Assembly (NCBI GenBank): GCA_945876565.1
Contig: CAMCOS010000009.1
Location: 1-64,000, forward strand
Direction of reading: 5' to 3'
Source of the DNA: Lautropia mirabilis
Lineage (GTDB): Bacteria > Pseudomonadota > Gammaproteobacteria > Burkholderiales > Burkholderiaceae_B
DNA: 64,000 nucleotides
Shown: in pieces, positions 61,176 through 64,000 of the stretch
How the letters are laid out: every line of letters begins with the position of its first letter
Numbering within the stretch: the stretch's first letter is position 1
Notes under the pieces: model-generated
The model's database searches: none
Told to the model about the DNA's origin: nothing
What the model saw: only the letters and a program-made list of their open reading frames with translations
Translations under genes and position numbers: made by a program

Positions 61176-61613
61176 CTAGCTGGCTAGCTCCACTTCCTTG
61201 ACCTCATAATCGAGCACTGCCTGTTTCCACTCGCACGGCAAAGGCGTGCTGCTACGGGTTTTACTGTCAACGCATACGTAGATCATCTCGCCGCTGGTCA
61301 CCATGACCTCTTTGCAGTAGATCTCGAGCACGAACCGCAAGCTCGAGTTGCCAAGGTAGCCTACCCGCACATGGATTTGCAACTCGTCATCGTATTTGGC
61401 AGGCGCGTGATATTCGACCACTGATTTGCGCGCAAAAAACTCTTTGCCTGTCTTTTGCTGAGTGACCACATTGGGCAAACCCACTGCACGGGCATATTCC
61501 GTTACCGCCACATCAAAAAACGTCAAGTAATGGCCGTTAAAAACAATCCACTGCGGGTCGCACTCAACCCACCGCACCCGATGGTGATAGACGAACTTGA
61601 AATCCGATTGCAT
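61176..61613 (-). CDS. acyl-CoA thioesterase, 4-hydroxybenzoyl-CoA thioesterase type
   Basis: This 145-aa hot-dog-fold thioesterase begins FKFVYHHRVRWVECDPQWIVFNGHYLTFFD (in parts: RVRWVECDPQWIVFN). The Asp of ECDPQ is the usual catalytic residue of this group; the next position pattern (IVFNGHY) resembles YbgC-like enzymes. LQIHVRVGYLGNSSLRF follows. ATG 61613 has AAAGGG upstream. It is transcribed in the same direction as the denD-like gene with a 130-bp gap. The acyl substrate is unknown. Confidence 0.83.
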   Translation of the reverse strand: MQSDFKFVYHHRVRWVECDPQWIVFNGHYLTFFDVAVTEYARAVGLPNVVTQQKTGKEFFARKSVVEYHAPAKYDDELQIHVRVGYLGNSSLRFVLEIYCKEVMVTSGEMIYVCVDSKTRSSTPLPCEWKQAVLDYEVKEVELAS

Positions 61614-61760
61614 GCTTAAAAACCCTTTAGTCGCACCAACTGTTTCATCTGACAAACGGGATACTATAAGAAGCATTCATCATACTCATATTCAAAACAA
61701 CCGGTGTTTGTTGGCCAAGGACATCGCGCCAGCGTCGGTTCGTGGTTTGGGAGACTTACG

Positions 61761-62261
61761 GTGCGTCGTTTGATCCTGACGCTAGATCGCTACATCACTG
61801 GCTTGTCCTGGGCTGTAGCATCAATGTTGCTAGCCATCATCAGTTGTCTGGGCTTGTGGCAGGTGGTTGCTCGGTTTGTGCTCTCGCAACCGTCGACCTG
61901 GACCGAAGAAGTCATGCGCAGGCTCTTGATCTGGTGCGTGATGTTGGGGGTGGTGGTGGCCTTGCGCCAAGGGGTGCTGGTCTGTGTGGACTTGGCCTTG
62001 CGCGCCACCAAAGGTCATTGGCAGACGGCCGTGCGCTGGTTTGTCACGCTTAGCACGGCAACATTTCTCGGCACGATCGTCTACTTCGGTGTGCTGCTGA
62101 CGTACCGCGTGCGTTTTCAGACCTTTGCCAGCATCGATATCTCGATTGCCTGGGCCTACGCCGCTGTGCCCGTGGGCGCAGCCTTGGCCATCATTGCTGT
62201 CATGGCGCATCACCTCGACCCTAGTAAACCTGAAGCACTCGCCATGGCTGCGGGCGATTAA
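61761..62261 (+). CDS. TRAP transporter small permease (DctQ-type)
   Basis: This 166-aa protein has four membrane helices. SWAVASMLLAIISCLGLWQVVARFVL, the conserved STWTEEVMRRLLIWCVMLG (Trp-Thr-Glu-Glu) and VALRQGVLVCVDL are DctQ hallmarks. I chose GTG 61761 because GGGAG lies 7 nt before it; the frame is open from 61704. It forms the membrane complex with the large subunit encoded 15 nt downstream. The periplasmic binding protein (DctP) that the system requires is not encoded next to it. Confidence 0.87.
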   Translation: MRRLILTLDRYITGLSWAVASMLLAIISCLGLWQVVARFVLSQPSTWTEEVMRRLLIWCVMLGVVVALRQGVLVCVDLALRATKGHWQTAVRWFVTLSTATFLGTIVYFGVLLTYRVRFQTFASIDISIAWAYAAVPVGAALAIIAVMAHHLDPSKPEALAMAAGD

Positions 62262-62276
62262 GCGAGGTAAACGAGC

Positions 62277-63872
62277 ATGCCAATTACCTTACTAGTTACC
62301 ATGCTGCTTGGCTTTGCGCTAAGTGTCTCGATTGCGGTCTCCATTGGTGGCGCAGCAGTGCTTGGGCTGGCGATCTTTGACACAAATCGGCTCATCATGG
62401 CGCCCAAGGAAATGTTTAGCGCCATCGACAAGTTTCCATTGGCTGCCATTCCATTTTTTATCCTCGCTGGCAACCTCATGGAGCGCGGCGGCATTTCTGC
62501 CCGCCTCGTTGATTTCGCCAAGAGCCTGGTGGGCGGTGTGCAAGGCGGCTTACCCATGACCACGGTGCTGACGTGCATGATATTTGCAGCCGTGTCAGGT
62601 TCATCAGTCGCCACAACGTTTGCCATTGGCGCCATCCTGATACCGGCCTTGGTCAAGCACGGCTACCCCCGTCCGTACGCTGCATCCCTGCAGGCCACTT
62701 CGGCTGAGCTCGGTGTGGTGATTCCTCCGTCGATTCCCATGATTCTGTTCGGGGTTGCGGCTGAGGTCTCGATTGGCGAACTCTTTATTGCTGGCATTGG
62801 ACCAGGACTTTTGATTGGTGGCGTGCTGATGCTCTTTGTGCATCTGTACTGCCGTTTCAAAGGTTGGGGCAAACACGATGGCGATGGACGTTTGTCCGTC
62901 TCAAAAGCCACCTTAAAGGCGGGCTGGGCGCTCTTGATGCCAGTCATCATTCTTGGCGGCATTTATGGGGGCATCTTCACCCCCACGGAAGCCGCCGTGG
63001 TGGCGGTGTTTTATGCCTTGATGGTGGGCACGCTTCTACACCGGGAGCTGGGCTGGCGTGACATCATCGACTGCTTAAAAAAATCGGTCGTCTCAAGCGC
63101 AGTGATCATGTTCATCATCGCCAACGCGGGTCTGTTTGCTTTCATCATCACGCGTGCGGGTATTCCAGAGGCGATTGGCCAGTGGCTCACCACCATGCTG
63201 AGCTCGCCCGCGATGTTCTTGATCGGTGTGAACGCAGCCTTGTTTGTCATCGGCATGTTCATTGAAACATCGGCTGCCATCATCGTACTAGCCCCGATTC
63301 TGACGCCGGTGGCCATCTACTTTGGCGTAGATCCGATTCATTTTGGCATCATCATGGTGGTCAACTTGGCCTTGGGCATGATCACCCCTCCGTTTGGGGT
63401 GAATCTGTTTGCTGCCTGCACCGTGGCGCAAGTCTCACTTGACCGTGTGATCAAGCATCTGGTGCCGTTTGTGCTCACCATCATTGGCTGCCTGATGCTG
63501 ATTTCGTACGTGCCACAAATCAGCCTGACCCTGCGAGACCTGGTCTATTCACAAACGTCCGCAACGTCACCGACAGTCACACCCGCGCCACTGGTGCCAA
63601 GCCCGCAGACACCGACTGTCGTTCCCTCCCTCGGGCCAACACCAGTAGTTCCCACGCCAGCATCTCCTGCACCACTAGGTCCCACACCACTAGGTCCCAC
63701 ACCACTAGGTCCCACACCACTGGACCCAACCCCTGCCCCCTCTTCTGTCAGTCCTACCCCTGTCGGTCCTAAGCCTGTCGGCCCCACATCGGTTGGACCC
63801 ACGCCTGTTGCACCCAGCCCAGTCGCACCCAGCCCAGTCGGACCAACGCCCCCTGCACCCGCCCCCAACTGA
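62277..63872 (+). CDS. TRAP transporter large permease (DctM-type) with Pro-rich tail
   Basis: The 531-aa product is the main translocating subunit, using a Na+ or H+ gradient to import organic acids. MPITLLVTMLLGFALSVSIA, FPLAAIPFFILAGNLMERGG, GSSVATTFAIGAILIP, GVVIPPSIPMILFG and MITPPFGVNLFAAC are typical. The family domain ends near residue 425, its usual length. About 105 further residues consist of repeats such as Pro-Leu-Gly-Pro-Thr and Pro-Val-Ala-Pro-Ser, partly from 15-bp tandem repeats. The tail is unusual for this family. Confidence 0.9.
   Translation: MPITLLVTMLLGFALSVSIAVSIGGAAVLGLAIFDTNRLIMAPKEMFSAIDKFPLAAIPFFILAGNLMERGGISARLVDFAKSLVGGVQGGLPMTTVLTCMIFAAVSGSSVATTFAIGAILIPALVKHGYPRPYAASLQATSAELGVVIPPSIPMILFGVAAEVSIGELFIAGIGPGLLIGGVLMLFVHLYCRFKGWGKHDGDGRLSVSKATLKAGWALLMPVIILGGIYGGIFTPTEAAVVAVFYALMVGTLLHRELGWRDIIDCLKKSVVSSAVIMFIIANAGLFAFIITRAGIPEAIGQWLTTMLSSPAMFLIGVNAALFVIGMFIETSAAIIVLAPILTPVAIYFGVDPIHFGIIMVVNLALGMITPPFGVNLFAACTVAQVSLDRVIKHLVPFVLTIIGCLMLISYVPQISLTLRDLVYSQTSATSPTVTPAPLVPSPQTPTVVPSLGPTPVVPTPASPAPLGPTPLGPTPLGPTPLDPTPAPSSVSPTPVGPKPVGPTSVGPTPVAPSPVAPSPVGPTPPAPAPN
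63671..63730. repeat. 15-bp tandem repeat, 4 copies, in-frame
   Basis: ACCACTAGGTCCCAC is repeated exactly three times, followed by the variant ACCACTGGACCCAAC. It encodes Pro-Leu-Gly-Pro-Thr units in the C-terminal tail of the TRAP large permease. Confidence 0.96.
63810..63839. repeat. 15-bp tandem repeat, 2 copies, in-frame
   Basis: GCACCCAGCCCAGTC is repeated twice near the end of the TRAP large permease gene (Ala-Pro-Ser-Pro-Val units). Confidence 0.92.
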
Positions 63873-63884
63873 TTGGAATCGCTC

Positions 63885-64000
63885 ATGACGTCCCCCCAAA
63901 GCCCCGCAAAAACCTTTGTTTTGCTGCACGGTGCCTGGCATGGCGCCTGGTGCTGGAAGAAATTAACGCCACTGCTCAAAGCCGCCGGGCATGAGGTCTA
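63885..64000 (+). CDS. alpha/beta hydrolase, N-terminal part (cut by window edge)
   Basis: The frame starts 12 nt after the TRAP permease stop and runs off the window. It reads [21 protein letters not shown] followed by KAAGHEV when split at the loop. The [10 protein letters not shown] segment is the oxyanion-hole region of esterases of the salicylate/methyl-ester esterase (EstC-like) group. Its catalytic Ser, Asp and His lie outside the window. Co-transcription with the TRAP genes is likely. Confidence 0.8.
   Translation, partial: MTSPQSPAKTFVLLHGAWHGAWCWKKLTPLLKAAGHEV

Overview
The window looks like chromosomal DNA of a betaproteobacterium of the order Burkholderiales, most likely Alcaligenaceae-like (inference). 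The reasons are gene content and order: recA-recX-(DUF2889 gene)-sucC-sucD, the heme cluster hemC-hemD-hemX-hemY, a GTP-type pckG, TRAP and CaiB/BaiF genes, and a moderately high GC content. I see no rRNA, tRNA, CRISPR array or prophage. The left end carries only the tail of an ISL3-like insertion sequence.

Layout. 0-7.4 kb: IS remnant, a terminator, a complete RND efflux operon transcribed leftward (outer-membrane factor, fusion protein, pump) and a phospholipid N-methyltransferase-like gene. 7.5-9.3 kb: a Fic protein with a repeat-rich operator, and an orphan MNT-type antitoxin whose HEPN toxin is reduced to nine codons. 9.3-16 kb: 2-hydroxyacid dehydrogenase, LysE-type exporter, CDF metal exporter, CaiB-type CoA transferase, O-antigen-ligase-like protein, ppa. 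16-23 kb: hemY, hemX, hemD and hemC, a 34-codon membrane ORF and a TerC-family protein. 23-28.3 kb: a SWIM/SNF2 helicase and a decayed HTH-nucleotidyltransferase/HEPN pair. 28.3-38.1 kb: the sucDC-recXA block, interrupted by an accessory insert (AAA ATPase/nuclease, HipB-like regulator, 5' stub of hipA), then a divergent two-component system. 38.1-38.5 kb: a candidate small RNA with a strong terminator. 38.5-47.3 kb: a nine-gene, translationally coupled lipid-modification operon with a divergent TetR regulator. 47.3-52.2 kb: rdgC, an unknown gene, an AI-2E-type permease, an intact HepT/MntA module and a DUF4143 ATPase with a perfect palindrome at its start. 52.3-64 kb: trxC, pyk, pckG, a ClC channel, a glycosyltransferase/LpxH-like pair, an epimerase, a thioesterase, a TRAP permease pair and the start of an alpha/beta hydrolase.

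How the genes work together. The heme cluster covers the mid-pathway steps (hydroxymethylbilane and uroporphyrinogen III). pyk, pckG and sucCD belong to central carbon metabolism. The 38.5-46.4 kb operon combines a CFA-synthase-like methyltransferase, an FAD oxidoreductase, DUF1365, two chalcone-isomerase-like proteins, an MFS carrier, DUF3833, an SDR and an NTF2-like protein. That set suggests chemical modification of membrane fatty acids under TetR control.

Two patterns run through the whole window. First, more than 25 short perfect or near-perfect tandem duplications (7-24 bp, 2-6 copies) lie in intergenic DNA and inside genes. Those inside genes have units divisible by three; intergenic ones are often 13 or 14 bp. 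Second, three toxin-antitoxin loci have lost the toxin and kept the first 9-36 codons of it beside a retained (or decaying) antitoxin gene, while one HepT/MntA pair is intact. Start codons were chosen from family length, ribosome binding sites and overlaps; several are uncertain and are flagged.
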